Positions 37,040-47,708 of a stretch of DNA of 64,000 nucleotides are shown here, piece by piece. The position numbers were made by a program, and so were the translations under genes. Source of the stretch: Streptomyces sp. ISL-1 (GTDB lineage: Bacteria > Actinomycetota > Actinomycetes > Streptomycetales > Streptomycetaceae); the NCBI RefSeq assembly GCF_018614585.1, contig NZ_JAGGOI010000006.1:62001-126000 (forward strand), read 5' to 3'. Positions within the stretch are counted from its first letter, which is position 1. Each line of letters begins with the position of its first letter. Under the pieces are notes generated by a model. It saw nothing but the letters and a program-made list of their open reading frames with translations, did no database searches and was not told the DNA's origin.

Positions 37040-37203
37040 AGGGGGCTCCTTTCGACGGAGGCACGGCCCAGTGTCCGAGCACACGACAGGCCGGACATCG
37101 CGTGAATACGTACTTCGAAGCTCTGCGGTGCGACGAATTCGACTCGAGTCGAGTCGCCATTTTATGCGACATAAGCCCAGCCGCCGGGCTGCGCTGCGGG
37201 AAG

Positions 37204-37600
37204 CTAGCGAGGTGCCGCGAGGACGTCCCGGAGTACGTCCTCCAGCGTGACGCGGGCGAGTTCGCGTCCCAGGGTCTCCTCGATGCCCTCGTAGATGCCC
37301 TGCCGGGCGCGCTTGCTGCCTCCTCAGGGAATGCCGTCATGAAGGCGTCGACGGCGGCGCTGTCGGCCTCCAGGTGGAATTGCAGGCCCCATGCGCTGCC
37401 GCTCACCCGTACCTGGACGGGTGAGCGGTCGCACGAGGCGAGCAGCGCCGCCCGGTCCGGGAGGTCCACGGTGTCGCCGTGCCAGTGCAGCACCAGAGCT
37501 GTTCGGGCAGGTCTGCGAACAAGGGGTCCGCGTCCGCCGACGGGGAGAGGCGGATCAGATGCATCCCACATGGCGTGAATGCCCCCACATGCGAAAGAGG
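37204..37600 (-). pseudogene. Decayed class I glutamine amidotransferase gene
   Basis: Pieces of one protein lie in three frames on the minus strand: RLSPSADADPLFADLPEQ, then LVLHWHGDTVDLPD with WGLQFHLEADSAAV, then YEGIEETLGRELARVTLEDV to a TAG at 37204. HWHGD and the FHLE histidine-glutamate pair are signature residues of standalone GATase-1 proteins. The N-terminal half with the nucleophile cysteine is missing. At least two frameshifts are needed. The surrounding 37040-37762 gap holds nothing else I recognise besides the reductase leader. Confidence 0.7.
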
Positions 37601-37762
37601 TCAGTGTTTCGCCTGGACCATGCGTGATTCTGCTCGATCTCACGGTGCTGGTCCAGCGCGTGTGTGACGGGCGTTACCGTCCATGATCGGCCGGGGTCAC
37701 ATCGACGTAATGGGCGTTTCGTACTGTCGGGGGCACGATCCGATCCACAGAGAGGCCTCCCG

Positions 37763-40700
37763 GTGACCACACAGGAGTCGCGGACCGGTAGCGCCGAGGT
37801 TCGGACGGTCTGCTCGTACTGCGGTGTGGGCTGCGGGATGGTCCTCGACATCGCGTCCGGCCCCGACGGCCGCCGCAAGGTCCTCAAGGCATCGGGCGAC
37901 AAGGCACACCCGGCCAACTTCGGCCGGCTGTGCACCAAGGGCGCGACAACGGCCGACATGCTCGCTGCCCCCGGCCGGCTGACCTCCGCACTCGTGCGCA
38001 CCGAGCGCGGGGCCGAGCCCGTACCCGTTGATGTAGACGAGGCGATCACCAGCACGGCGCAGAGGCTGCGGACCATCATCGACGAGCATGGGCCCGACGC
38101 CTTCGCGTTCTACGTGTCCGGGCAGATGAGCCTGGAGGCCCAATACTTGGCGAACAAGCTGGCCAAGGGCTTCGTCCGCACCAACCAGATCGAGTCCAAC
38201 TCCCGGCTGTGCATGGCGAGCGCGGGCAGCGGCTACAAGCTCTCCCTCGGCGCCGACGGCCCGCCCGGTTCCTATCAGGACTTCGAACATGCGGATGTCT
38301 TCTTCGTCATCGGCTCCAACATGGCGGACTGCCACCCGATCCTCTTCCTACGGCTGATGGAGCGGGTGAAGGCGGGGGCCAAGCTGATCGTCGTCGACCC
38401 GCGGCGCAGCGCCACCGCCGACAAGGCGGATCTCTTCCTGCAGATCAAGCCGGGGACCGACCTGGCTCTGCTCAACGGCCTGCTGCACCTCCTGTACGAG
38501 AACGGTCACACGGACGCCGACTTCATAACGGAGCGCACCGTCGGCTGGGAGGCGATGCCGGAGTTCCTGGCCGACTACCCGCCTGCGACCGTCGCCGAGA
38601 TCACCGGAATCCCGGAGGCTGACATACGCCGGGCGGCGGAGTGGATCGGCGAAGCCGGGGAGTGGATGAGCTGCTGGACCATGGGGCTCAACCAGTCCAC
38701 CCATGGCACCTGGAATTCCAACGCCCTGATCAATCTGCACCTGGCGACCGGCGCGATATGCCGCCCGGGCAGCGGCCCGTTCTCGCTCACCGGCCAGCCC
38801 AACGCCATGGGCGGCCGCGAGATGGGCTACATGGGCCCCGGACTGCCCGGACAGCGGTCGGTGCTGGTTGACGAGGACCGCGCCTTCGTCGAGGAGCTGT
38901 GGGACATCGAGCCCGGCACCGTACGCAAGGACGGATCCGGCAAGGGCACCGTCGAGATGTTCCAGCGCATGGCCGAGGGCGAGATCAAGGCATGCTGGAT
39001 CATCTGCACCAACCCCGTCGCCTCGGTCGCCAACCGCAAGACCGTCATCGAAGCGCTGGAGACGGCCGAACTCGTCATCACCCAGGATGTGTTCGCCGAC
39101 ACCGAGACCAACGCCTACGCCGACGTCGTACTCCCCGGTGCCCTGTGGACCGAGACCGAGGGCGTACTGATCAACAGCGAGCGCAATCTCACCCTCGCTC
39201 AGCCGGCCGTGGACCCGCCGGTACAGGCGCTCGCGGACTGGCGGATCATCGCGCGTATCGCCTGCGAGATGGGATACGAGCACGCCTTCTCCTACGACAG
39301 CGCCGAGGAGATCTTCGAGGAGATCAAGCGCGCCGCGAACCCGAAGACCGGCTACGACCTGCGCGGTGTGACGTACGAGCGGCTGCGCGCCACGCCCGTG
39401 CAGTGGCCCGCCGCGTCGCTCGACGGCCCGGACCGCAACCCGATCCGCTATCTGGCCGAGGACGGCGGTCCGGTATTCCCGACGGCGAGCGGACGGGCCG
39501 TCTTCTTCGCCCGTCCGCACATTCCGGCTGCCGAAATGCCTGACGACGACTACCCGTTCGTCCTCAACACCGGGCGGCTCCAGCATCAATGGCACACCCT
39601 CACCAAGACCGGAAAGGTCGCCAAACTCAACAAGCTCAACCCGACGCCGTTCGTGGAGCTCCACCCCGAGGATGCCGAACGGCTGGGGATCGTGGAGGAC
39701 GACTCCGTAGAGATCGCGTCCCGGCGCGGCCGGGCAGTGCTGCCGGCCGTGGTGACGGACCGGGTACGGCCAGGGTGCTGCTTCGCGCCGTTCCACTGGA
39801 ACGACCTGTTCGGGGAGTACCTGAGTGTCAATGCGGTGACCAGCGACGCCGTCGACCCGATCTCCTTCCAGCCCGAGTTCAAGGTGTGCGCCGTGATGCT
39901 GGCGAAGGTCGCCGCACCGGCAGCCCTGACTTCGGCGCCCCCTGACATCCCTGCCGCGGAGCCGACGGTGATCGTGCCGAGGGCCGTCCAGCCCGGCGCG
40001 GCCTCGGTCTTCGGGTTGAAGAGCACGCCACCCCCCGTGCTCGCCGAGCACGAACGTCAGTACCTGGTCGGCTTCCTGGCCGGACTGGAATCAGGCGCGC
40101 CCGGCGTTCCCGTGCTGCCGGCCGGTGCGCCGTTCAGCAAGGAGCACGCGCGGTGGGTGAACGGTGTGCTCGCCGGCATGTACTCGCGTGCCCCGCAGAC
40201 CGAAGAGGAATCGACGAAGACGCAAGCCACTTCTCAGGGCCGGGAGGTGGTCGTGCTGTGGGCCTCGCAGACGGGCAATGCCGAGGAGTTCGCGGCGGCC
40301 ACCGCCGACCGACTCACCGCAACTGGACACCGTGCTGCGCTCATCGGCATGGACGACGTGGACCCCCGATCCCTCCCTCCCGCCGCCGACCTGCTGTTGA
40401 TCACCAGCACCTTCGGCGACGGCGACGCACCTGACAATGGATCCGGGTTCTGGGACGCCCTGACCGCTGCCGACACACCGCGCATGGACGGCAGGCGGTA
40501 CGCGGTCCTGGCCTTCGGGGACTCCTCGTACGACGACTTCTGCGGCCATGGACGTCGCCTGGACCAGCGTCTGGACGAGCTGGGGGCCGTACGCCTGGCC
40601 CCGCGCACCGACTGCGAGCCCGACTACGAGCCCTCTGCCCACGCATGGCTCGACCACGTCCTCAGCAACTTCACCGCACAACCGAGGCCTGCCCCGGCCC

Positions 40701-41854
40701 CTGCCCCGGCTGCCGCTCCTGTCCGCAGCGCCAAGCCGGCCCCCGCCGCCGCCCGGCTCACCGGCAACCGGCTCCTCAGCCTCCCCGGCGCGGGCAAGGA
40801 GGTCCGCCGGTTCACCTTCGACACCCGAGAAAGCGAAACCCCGCTCGCCTACGAGGCCGGTGACGCTCTCGGCGTGCACCCCGTCAACTGCCCCGATCTC
40901 GTGACCGAATGGCTGGCCGCCACCGGTCTTGACCCCGCCGCCGCTGTCGACGTCGCCGGCATCGGCGAGATCCCCCTGACCGACGCCTTGCGTCGGCACC
41001 TGGACATCACCAAGCTCACCCCCGCCCTGCTGGGCTTCATCACCGAGCGCACCGGCGACCGCGAGGTGAAGAAGCTGCTGCGCTCCGACAACAAGGGCGA
41101 GCTCGCCCGGTGGTCCTGGGGCCGTCAGGCCGTCGACGTCGTCGCCGAGCACCCCGTGCGCGCCACACCGCAGGAGTGGGCCGGTGTCCTCAAGCGCCTG
41201 CAGCCCCGCCTGTACTCGATATCGTCCAGCCCGCTCACCGACCCCCACCAGGTGTCACTGACGGTCTCCGTCGTCCGGTACGAGAACCTGAACGGCCGCC
41301 CCCGCAAGGGTGTGTGCTCGCCGTTCCTCGCCGATGCCGCGGCTGACACGCCGGTGTCGGTCTTCGTCCAGCGCTCCCCGCACTTCCGGCCGCCGGCGGA
41401 CGCCGACACCCCGATGGTGATGGTCGGCCCCGGGACCGGAGTGGCTCCCTTCATCGGCTTCCTCGGGGAACGCCGAGCCCGTGGCCACCGAGCCCCCAGC
41501 TGGCTCTTCTTCGGCGAACAGCACCGCGCCACGGATTTCTACTACGAGGACGAGCTGACCGCCTTCCTCGCCGACGGCACCCTCACCCGCCTCGACACCG
41601 CTTTCTCCCGCGACCAGCGCGCCAAGATCTACGTCCAGGACCGGATGCGCGAACACGGTCCCCAGCTCTGGTCCTGGCTCCAGGACGGCGCACACTTCTA
41701 CGTCTGCGGCGATGCCGCGCGGATGGCCAAGGACGTCGACCAGGCGCTGCGCGACATCGCCGTCACCCACGGCGGTCTCGACCAGGACGCGGCGGCTCTG
41801 TACGTCAAGCAACTCGCCGCCGACAAGCGGTATGTCCGCGACGTCTACCTCTGA
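37763..41854 (+). CDS. Assimilatory nitrate reductase fused to CysJ-type flavoprotein reductase
   Basis: 1363 residues. The first roughly 730 form a molybdopterin oxidoreductase: 4Fe-4S cysteines C17, C20, C24 and C57 (CSYCGVGC, then GRLC), [34 protein letters not shown], and a C-terminal molydopterin dinucleotide domain ([20 protein letters not shown]). An FMN flavodoxin domain follows ([19 protein letters not shown], about 830-970), then FAD and NADPH domains of the CPR/CysJ type ([24 protein letters not shown], and terminal RDVYL). Electrons thus pass NADPH-FAD-FMN-FeS-Mo in one chain to nitrate. Cytoplasmic. GTG start with AGAGG upstream. The stop codon abuts an IS605 element. Confidence 0.9.
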   Translation: MTTQESRTGSAEVRTVCSYCGVGCGMVLDIASGPDGRRKVLKASGDKAHPANFGRLCTKGATTADMLAAPGRLTSALVRTERGAEPVPVDVDEAITSTAQRLRTIIDEHGPDAFAFYVSGQMSLEAQYLANKLAKGFVRTNQIESNSRLCMASAGSGYKLSLGADGPPGSYQDFEHADVFFVIGSNMADCHPILFLRLMERVKAGAKLIVVDPRRSATADKADLFLQIKPGTDLALLNGLLHLLYENGHTDADFITERTVGWEAMPEFLADYPPATVAEITGIPEADIRRAAEWIGEAGEWMSCWTMGLNQSTHGTWNSNALINLHLATGAICRPGSGPFSLTGQPNAMGGREMGYMGPGLPGQRSVLVDEDRAFVEELWDIEPGTVRKDGSGKGTVEMFQRMAEGEIKACWIICTNPVASVANRKTVIEALETAELVITQDVFADTETNAYADVVLPGALWTETEGVLINSERNLTLAQPAVDPPVQALADWRIIARIACEMGYEHAFSYDSAEEIFEEIKRAANPKTGYDLRGVTYERLRATPVQWPAASLDGPDRNPIRYLAEDGGPVFPTASGRAVFFARPHIPAAEMPDDDYPFVLNTGRLQHQWHTLTKTGKVAKLNKLNPTPFVELHPEDAERLGIVEDDSVEIASRRGRAVLPAVVTDRVRPGCCFAPFHWNDLFGEYLSVNAVTSDAVDPISFQPEFKVCAVMLAKVAAPAALTSAPPDIPAAEPTVIVPRAVQPGAASVFGLKSTPPPVLAEHERQYLVGFLAGLESGAPGVPVLPAGAPFSKEHARWVNGVLAGMYSRAPQTEEESTKTQATSQGREVVVLWASQTGNAEEFAAATADRLTATGHRAALIGMDDVDPRSLPPAADLLLITSTFGDGDAPDNGSGFWDALTAADTPRMDGRRYAVLAFGDSSYDDFCGHGRRLDQRLDELGAVRLAPRTDCEPDYEPSAHAWLDHVLSNFTAQPRPAPAPAPAAAPVRSAKPAPAAARLTGNRLLSLPGAGKEVRRFTFDTRESETPLAYEAGDALGVHPVNCPDLVTEWLAATGLDPAAAVDVAGIGEIPLTDALRRHLDITKLTPALLGFITERTGDREVKKLLRSDNKGELARWSWGRQAVDVVAEHPVRATPQEWAGVLKRLQPRLYSISSSPLTDPHQVSLTVSVVRYENLNGRPRKGVCSPFLADAAADTPVSVFVQRSPHFRPPADADTPMVMVGPGTGVAPFIGFLGERRARGHRAPSWLFFGEQHRATDFYYEDELTAFLADGTLTRLDTAFSRDQRAKIYVQDRMREHGPQLWSWLQDGAHFYVCGDAARMAKDVDQALRDIAVTHGGLDQDAAALYVKQLAADKRYVRDVYL

Positions 41855-41866
41855 TCTTGGCCAGTG

Positions 41867-41886
41867 CTCCGCCCTTCAGGGCGGGG
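41867..41886. repeat. Left-end subterminal hairpin of the IS
   Basis: CTCCGCCC (41867-41874), loop TTCA, GGGCGGGG (41879-41886): eight pairs with one T-G wobble. IS605 TnpA recognises such hairpins in single-stranded DNA. It lies 13 nt after the upstream reductase stop and could also terminate that transcript. Confidence 0.6.
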
Positions 41887-41950
41887 GTGGAGGCCATCCT
41901 TGGCCCGGAGGCGCGGAGCGCCGGAGTGCTCTTCGTCTCCGGGGTGACGG

Positions 41951-42379
41951 TCAGACGGGACGCTGCTGGTTTTCGATGTACTGCTTGACGACGGTCAGGG
42001 GTGCCCCGCCGCATGATCCTGCGAAGTAGGAGCCGGACCAGAAGTGTCCGCCCCACAGGTACCGGCGGACATGCGTGGTGTACTCCTGGCGGAGCCTGCG
42101 GGAGCTGACACTCTTGAGGGAATTGACCAGCTTGGAGAGCTGGACCTTGGGAGGGTAGTGCACGAACAGGTGGACGTGGTCCTGTTCCCCGTTGAACTGT
42201 TTCAGCTCGGCCTCGAAGTCGGCGCAGACCTCCCGCATGATCTCCTCGGTGCGGGTCAGCATGGCGTCGGTGAACGCCTTCCGTCGGTACTTCGTAACAA
42301 AAACCAAGTGAACATGCAGGTTGTAGACAACGTGACGTCCGGTGCGGACATCGGGATGAGGGTTCCAGCGTGGTGACAT
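41951..42379 (-). CDS. tnpA: IS200/IS605 TnpA, HUH tyrosine transposase
   Basis: 142 residues, a normal length. HUH metal-binding motif H68-V-H70 (DHVHLFV) and catalytic Y134 (VVKQYIENQ); YNLHVHLVFVTKYRRKAF at the N-terminus is characteristic of Y1 transposases. It catalyses single-strand peel-and-paste excision and insertion at the hairpin ends. ATG 42379; starts only 23 bp from tnpB, so promoters overlap. Cytoplasmic DNA-acting dimer by family knowledge. All key residues are present. Confidence 0.9.
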   Translation of the reverse strand: MSPRWNPHPDVRTGRHVVYNLHVHLVFVTKYRRKAFTDAMLTRTEEIMREVCADFEAELKQFNGEQDHVHLFVHYPPKVQLSKLVNSLKSVSSRRLRQEYTTHVRRYLWGGHFWSGSYFAGSCGGAPLTVVKQYIENQQRPV

Positions 42380-42402
42380 AAACCAACGTTAGGGTCTCGA
42401 TT

Positions 42403-43683
42403 GTGAGTCAAAGCACCCTGATCAAGCGGCAGTTCGGGCATCGTGCCCGGCTTTCACTCTCGCCTGCCGAGGTGTTGAAGGCTGATGGCCAGGCGCACGC
42501 GGCCCGCACCATGTGGAACCTGCTGCACGCCTGGTGGCAGATGATGCCGAGGGAAAGGCGGACTCTCGCGAACGCGGACGCCGCGATCCGGCAGGCCCGC
42601 GAGGACATCGACTTCCTGGCCGTCCTCCCCGCCCAGGCCGCGCAAGCGGTACTCAAGACGTACTTCCGGGCGTGGAAGAACTGCTGGGAGGGCCGCGCCG
42701 ACGCCCCGAACTTCAAGGGCCGGTTCCGCTCGGTGATGTCCGTGGACGTCCCGCAGGGCCGCGACCTGAACATCACCCGCGTGCACCGACGCTGGGGCGT
42801 GGCCAACATTCCCAAGGTGGGCCGGGTCCGCTTCCGGTGGACCAAGGACCTTCCGGTCGGCAAGCGTGCCAACGCTGAGAACCGGATCACCGGGGCACGA
42901 CTGATCAAGGACGCGCTCGGCTGGCACATCGCCTTCCGTGTTCAGGCCTTGGAGGTCAAGCCCGATCCCCATCAGGGGCCGGACGTCGGCATCGACGTGG
43001 GCGTCACCCTGCCGATCGCCCTCTCGGACGGCGAAACGTACGAGCACGGCGAATGGCTGACGGAGAAGGAGAAGGCCAGGCTTCTGCGCCTGGAGCAGCG
43101 TGCCGCGCAGCGTAAGCAGCACCGCAAGCCCGGCGAGCGCACCAGCCGCAGGCTGCACCGCACCTACGACCAGATCGCAGGACTCCGCGCGAAAGCCAAG
43201 CGGCGGGCCCTGGACTGGCAGCACCGCACGACCACCGTCATCGCCCGCACATACGGCACCGTCGTGGTCGAAGCACTCACCATCACGAACATGGTCAAAT
43301 CGGCCAGGGGGACCATCGAGGAGCCGGGGAGGAACGTCGCCCAGAAGTCTGGGCTGAACCGCTCCATCAGCGGGGAGGCATGGGGCCGGACGGTCACCAT
43401 GCTGACGTACAAGACCGCCCAGCTCGGCGGCACCCTGCACAAGGTCCCCGCCCCCGGCACCTCCAGGCGCTGCTCAGCATGCGGCTTCACCACGCCCGGC
43501 AGCCGGGAGAGCCAGGCCGTGTTCGTGTGCAAGAACCCGGACTGCGGCTGGTCGGGCAACGCCGACCACAACGCAGCCCGGAACGTCTTGCACCTGTACC
43601 GGATGGGCCTCGCGCTCATCCCGGCTGCCGGGAGGGCAGTCGTCAGGCGCGCGAAGCGCGTCAAGCCCGCTGCCGCAAGGTAA
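42403..43683 (+). CDS. tnpB: IS605 TnpB, RNA-guided RuvC-like nuclease
   Basis: 426 residues. RuvC residues are D198 (GIDVGV), E290 (VVVEALTI) and D388 (NADHNAARN). The zinc ribbon uses C357, C360, C376 and C381 (CSACGF, CKNPDC). All are present, so it should be catalytically competent. TnpB proteins use omega RNA made from the element's right end to cleave empty donor sites, favouring element retention, and are ancestors of Cas12. GTG at 42403 with TAGGGT seven nucleotides upstream: leaderless. Basic C-terminal tail after the last catalytic Asp is about 38 residues. Confidence 0.9.
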   Translation: MSQSTLIKRQFGHRARLSLSPAEVLKADGQAHAARTMWNLLHAWWQMMPRERRTLANADAAIRQAREDIDFLAVLPAQAAQAVLKTYFRAWKNCWEGRADAPNFKGRFRSVMSVDVPQGRDLNITRVHRRWGVANIPKVGRVRFRWTKDLPVGKRANAENRITGARLIKDALGWHIAFRVQALEVKPDPHQGPDVGIDVGVTLPIALSDGETYEHGEWLTEKEKARLLRLEQRAAQRKQHRKPGERTSRRLHRTYDQIAGLRAKAKRRALDWQHRTTTVIARTYGTVVVEALTITNMVKSARGTIEEPGRNVAQKSGLNRSISGEAWGRTVTMLTYKTAQLGGTLHKVPAPGTSRRCSACGFTTPGSRESQAVFVCKNPDCGWSGNADHNAARNVLHLYRMGLALIPAAGRAVVRRAKRVKPAAAR

Positions 43684-43722
43684 GCAGGAATCTCCCGGCC
43701 TCAGCCGGGAGAGCACTTCAAT
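43560..43722 (+). ncRNA. Candidate omega RNA of TnpB
   Basis: By family precedent the guide RNA covers the tnpB 3' end and right end of the IS, with the guide starting just outside the element (here about 43723 onward, GATCCGCGTTGG). The right-end hairpin at 43691-43712 would be its last scaffold stem. The 5' limit is a guess. Confidence 0.4.
43691..43712. repeat. Right-end subterminal hairpin of the IS
   Basis: TCTCCCGGC (43691-43699), loop CTCA, GCCGGGAGA (43704-43712): a perfect 9-bp stem just after the tnpB stop. It is followed by GCACTTCAAT, a plausible right cleavage region. Confidence 0.65.
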
Positions 43723-43847
43723 GATCCGCGTTGGTCGAGTAGGAGTGGGCTGGATACTCCAGCTTACGCAGCAATACGGTTCGATCCCCCTGCCCTTCGA
43801 AGGCTCGCTGTTCATCGTCCGCCCGGTTCGCGTGCGGCGGGATCGGC

Positions 43848-45794
<1,947 letters not shown>

Positions 45795-45832
45795 CGGAGA
45801 TCCCTGGGGACTTGGGGTTTTGGATGAGTGAA

Positions 45833-45867
45833 GGGGGCTGTCCATTCCCCCGGAACGGACAGCCCCC
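45833..45867. terminator. Strong hairpin between modA and modBC
   Basis: GGGGGCTGTCC (45833-45843) and GGACAGCCCCC (45857-45867), 11-bp perfect stem, 13-nt loop. It lies between the modA stop and the modBC start on the same strand, so it may act as an attenuator or an mRNA-stabilising stem giving more ModA than ModBC, rather than a full terminator. Confidence 0.6.
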
Positions 45868-45885
45868 TCACGGCAGTCGCCGGAA

Positions 45886-46695
45886 CTACGGCTTCTGGAA
45901 GCCCGCGTCCTGGAGGATCTTCTGTGCCTCGGGCGTGGACAGCCACGCGACGAACGCGGCGGCGGCCTCGGCGTTCTTGGAGTGCTTCAGCGCGGCGGCC
46001 GGGTATTCGGCGATGGCGTTCTGCGCGTCGGGGATCTCGATCGCGTCGACCTTGTCGAGGGCCGTTTCGGCGTCCGTCTTGTAGACGAGACCCGCGTCGG
46101 CCTCGCCGAGCTCGACCTTGCTCAGCACGGCCCGGACGTTCGGCTCCTGCGAGACGGGCTTAACCGTGATCTTCTGGGCGTCGAGGATCTTCTTGCTGTA
46201 CTTGCCGGCCGGCACCTCGGGGGCGGCGAGGACGACCTTCAGCTTCGTGTCCGCGAGGTCCTTGAGTTCATCGACCTTGTGCGGGTTGCCCTCGACCGTC
46301 GCGATGACGAGGCGGTTCTTCGCGATGACGGTCGGGGTGCTCGTGTCCGCCTTCACGCCGTCCATGCTCTTGGTGTCGGCGGTGACCAGGGCGTCGGCCG
46401 GGGCGCCCTGCTTGACCTGGGCGACCAGTTCCGGGGAGCCCGCGAAGGAGAACGTGATCTTCGTGCCCGGGTTCTTCTTCTCGTACGCCGCGCCGGCGGT
46501 CTTGAACACGTCGGTCAGCGAAGCGGCTGCCAGCACCGTCAAGTTGGCCTTGGGAGAACCGGTGGCGGACTCGGTGGCCTTCGCGCTGCCGGTGTCGTTC
46601 TTGGAGTCGTCGTTGCCGCACGCCGTGAGCGGAACGAGGAGTCCAGCAGCCAGTACAGCAGCGGCGGCGCGGCGTCTGGTGAAGGTGAGGGACAT
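45886..46695 (-). CDS. modA: Molybdate-binding lipoprotein
   Basis: 269 residues. Lipoprotein signal peptide with lipobox LTAC; acylated C26. Mature part: LTVLAAASLTDVFKTAGAAY, SFAGSPELVAQVKQGAPAD and EPNVRAVLSKVELGEADAGL are ModA hallmarks, including oxyanion-binding serines and the late Asp/Tyr region (GLVYKTD). It captures molybdate (or tungstate) outside the membrane for ModBC. It lies between the HTH-TOBE gene and modBC, all on the minus strand, presumably one operon. N-acylation would need Lnt (25329). Confidence 0.92.
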   Translation of the reverse strand: MSLTFTRRRAAAAVLAAGLLVPLTACGNDDSKNDTGSAKATESATGSPKANLTVLAAASLTDVFKTAGAAYEKKNPGTKITFSFAGSPELVAQVKQGAPADALVTADTKSMDGVKADTSTPTVIAKNRLVIATVEGNPHKVDELKDLADTKLKVVLAAPEVPAGKYSKKILDAQKITVKPVSQEPNVRAVLSKVELGEADAGLVYKTDAETALDKVDAIEIPDAQNAIAEYPAAALKHSKNAEAAAAFVAWLSTPEAQKILQDAGFQKP

Positions 46696-46794
46696 GAGGG
46701 TGCAACTCTCTGGCGACGTGGTCGGCTGGTGGCGTCCGAGCGGATGGTGATGAGCCGCGCCGGTGACGGGCGACGCCGCTTGGTTGCGCAGGGG

Positions 46795-47199
46795 TCAGGT
46801 GCGGTCGATGTGCACGCTGGTCGACTTCACGCGGGCGGTGGCCTGCATGCCGACCTCCAGGCCCAGTTCCTCCACGGCCTCCCGGGTCAGGAGTGAGACG
46901 AGCCGGTGCGGACCTGCCTGGATCTCGACCTGCGCGGCGACGTCGCCGAGCTTTACGGCGGTGACGATGCCGGGAAAGGCGTTGCGGGCCGAGGTGTAGG
47001 AGACGTCGTCCTCGCTGTTGCCGCTCTGGGCGACCTCGATGGAGAAGGCGGCCAGATCACGGCCGTCGATGAGACGGCGGCCGCTGTCGTCGCGATGGGT
47101 CGCGACCCGGCCGGCATCCGCCCAGCGGCGCGCGGTGTCGGGACTGACGCCGAGCAGACGTGCCGCCTGTCCGATGGTGTAGGACTGCATGTGCGACAC
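46795..47199 (-). CDS. HTH-TOBE (MerR-like/Mop) molybdate-responsive protein
   Basis: 134 residues. An N-terminal MerR/excisionase-like HTH (YTIGQAARLLGVSPDTARRW, then ADAGRVATHRDDSG) is followed by a TOBE/Mop domain (NAFPGIVTAVKLGDVAAQVE, and terminal GMQATARVKSTSVHI). This is a compact one-domain-each counterpart of ModE, so a molybdate-sensing regulator of the operon is likely. GTG at 47199 has GAGGAG twelve nucleotides upstream; ATG nine nucleotides inside is the alternative. First gene of the presumed mod operon. Confidence 0.85.
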   Translation of the reverse strand: MSHMQSYTIGQAARLLGVSPDTARRWADAGRVATHRDDSGRRLIDGRDLAAFSIEVAQSGNSEDDVSYTSARNAFPGIVTAVKLGDVAAQVEIQAGPHRLVSLLTREAVEELGLEVGMQATARVKSTSVHIDRT

Positions 47200-47708
47200 C
47201 GTATGGCGTTTCTCCTCTCATTTGCAATTGATTAGTCGATTCTCCATGGCAGGTGCTATGTCGATTGGAGGAACGAGCAATTGCGCCGCGCAGGGCATCC
47301 TGTTTTGTGATCGGGGGCAATCAGGTCTCCTCCGGTTTGTCAGCCGGACGCCGAGACGCCCTGGTGCTTGCGATGCGTGGCTGAACGGCTGCGACGGCCT
47401 TGCCGCTTCACGCTTGGGGACGTATTCGTGTCGCCACACGTAGGAACGCGCAGGTGTGCACATGAGACCGAAGCTGCCGGCGATGAGGGTGGAGGAGGGC
47501 GGGCGGGCATCCGGCGAGAGTGGCGACGGGATGGGGGTGGGGAGCGGGGGGCGGGGCACAAGCCACGGGCGCGCACCGCCGGCCGCGGGTCGACCCCGGA
47601 TGGGTCGGCACCACCCGGAGGCCGGATACTCGGTGGTCGTCGCGGTGCCGTGAGTGCGGTGACTGCCGAACTCGGTGCGCCGGGAAGTAGGAGAGGTTGT
47701 TGGGGGAC
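47200..47708. other. 509-nt gene-free divergent region
   Basis: It separates the mod operon from the permease at 47709. It holds the block shared with the MHS transporter leader (47425-47464) and a GC-rich purine-skewed run (47500-47560). No open frame here has a credible start or recognisable product, and I see no c-di-AMP riboswitch pattern. Confidence 0.5.

Larger units (their letters stand above)
41856..43722. mobile_element. IS200/IS605 family insertion sequence
   Basis: Divergent tnpA (minus) and tnpB (plus) are bracketed by subterminal hairpins near both ends, with no terminal inverted repeats, as in IS605. TGATC occurs at both edges (41852-41856 and 43722-43726). The left edge touches the stop codon of the nitrate reductase. 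Ends are placed by these cues and may be off by several bases. Both genes look intact, so the element may be active. Confidence 0.75.

Noticed and set aside
37672..37711. GlnR-like boxes upstream of the nitrate reductase (GTTAC-N6-TGATC and GTCAC-N6-GTAAT)
   Set aside because: Half-sites are 24 nt apart instead of 22 and the second half-sites match poorly; too weak to call without a matrix search.
43735..43812. tRNA-like sequence after the IS, with a GGTTCGATCC T-loop and a GCTGGA-TAC-TCCAGC stem
   Set aside because: The T-stem forms only two pairs, the anticodon loop is three nucleotides, and no acceptor stem can be found. Not a tRNA; at most a coincidence or remnant.
47428..47440. Match of the shared block to codons in the NhaA fusion at about 54845 (YVWRH)
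   Set aside because: Short, codon-driven similarity in one gene; not part of the conserved intergenic block.
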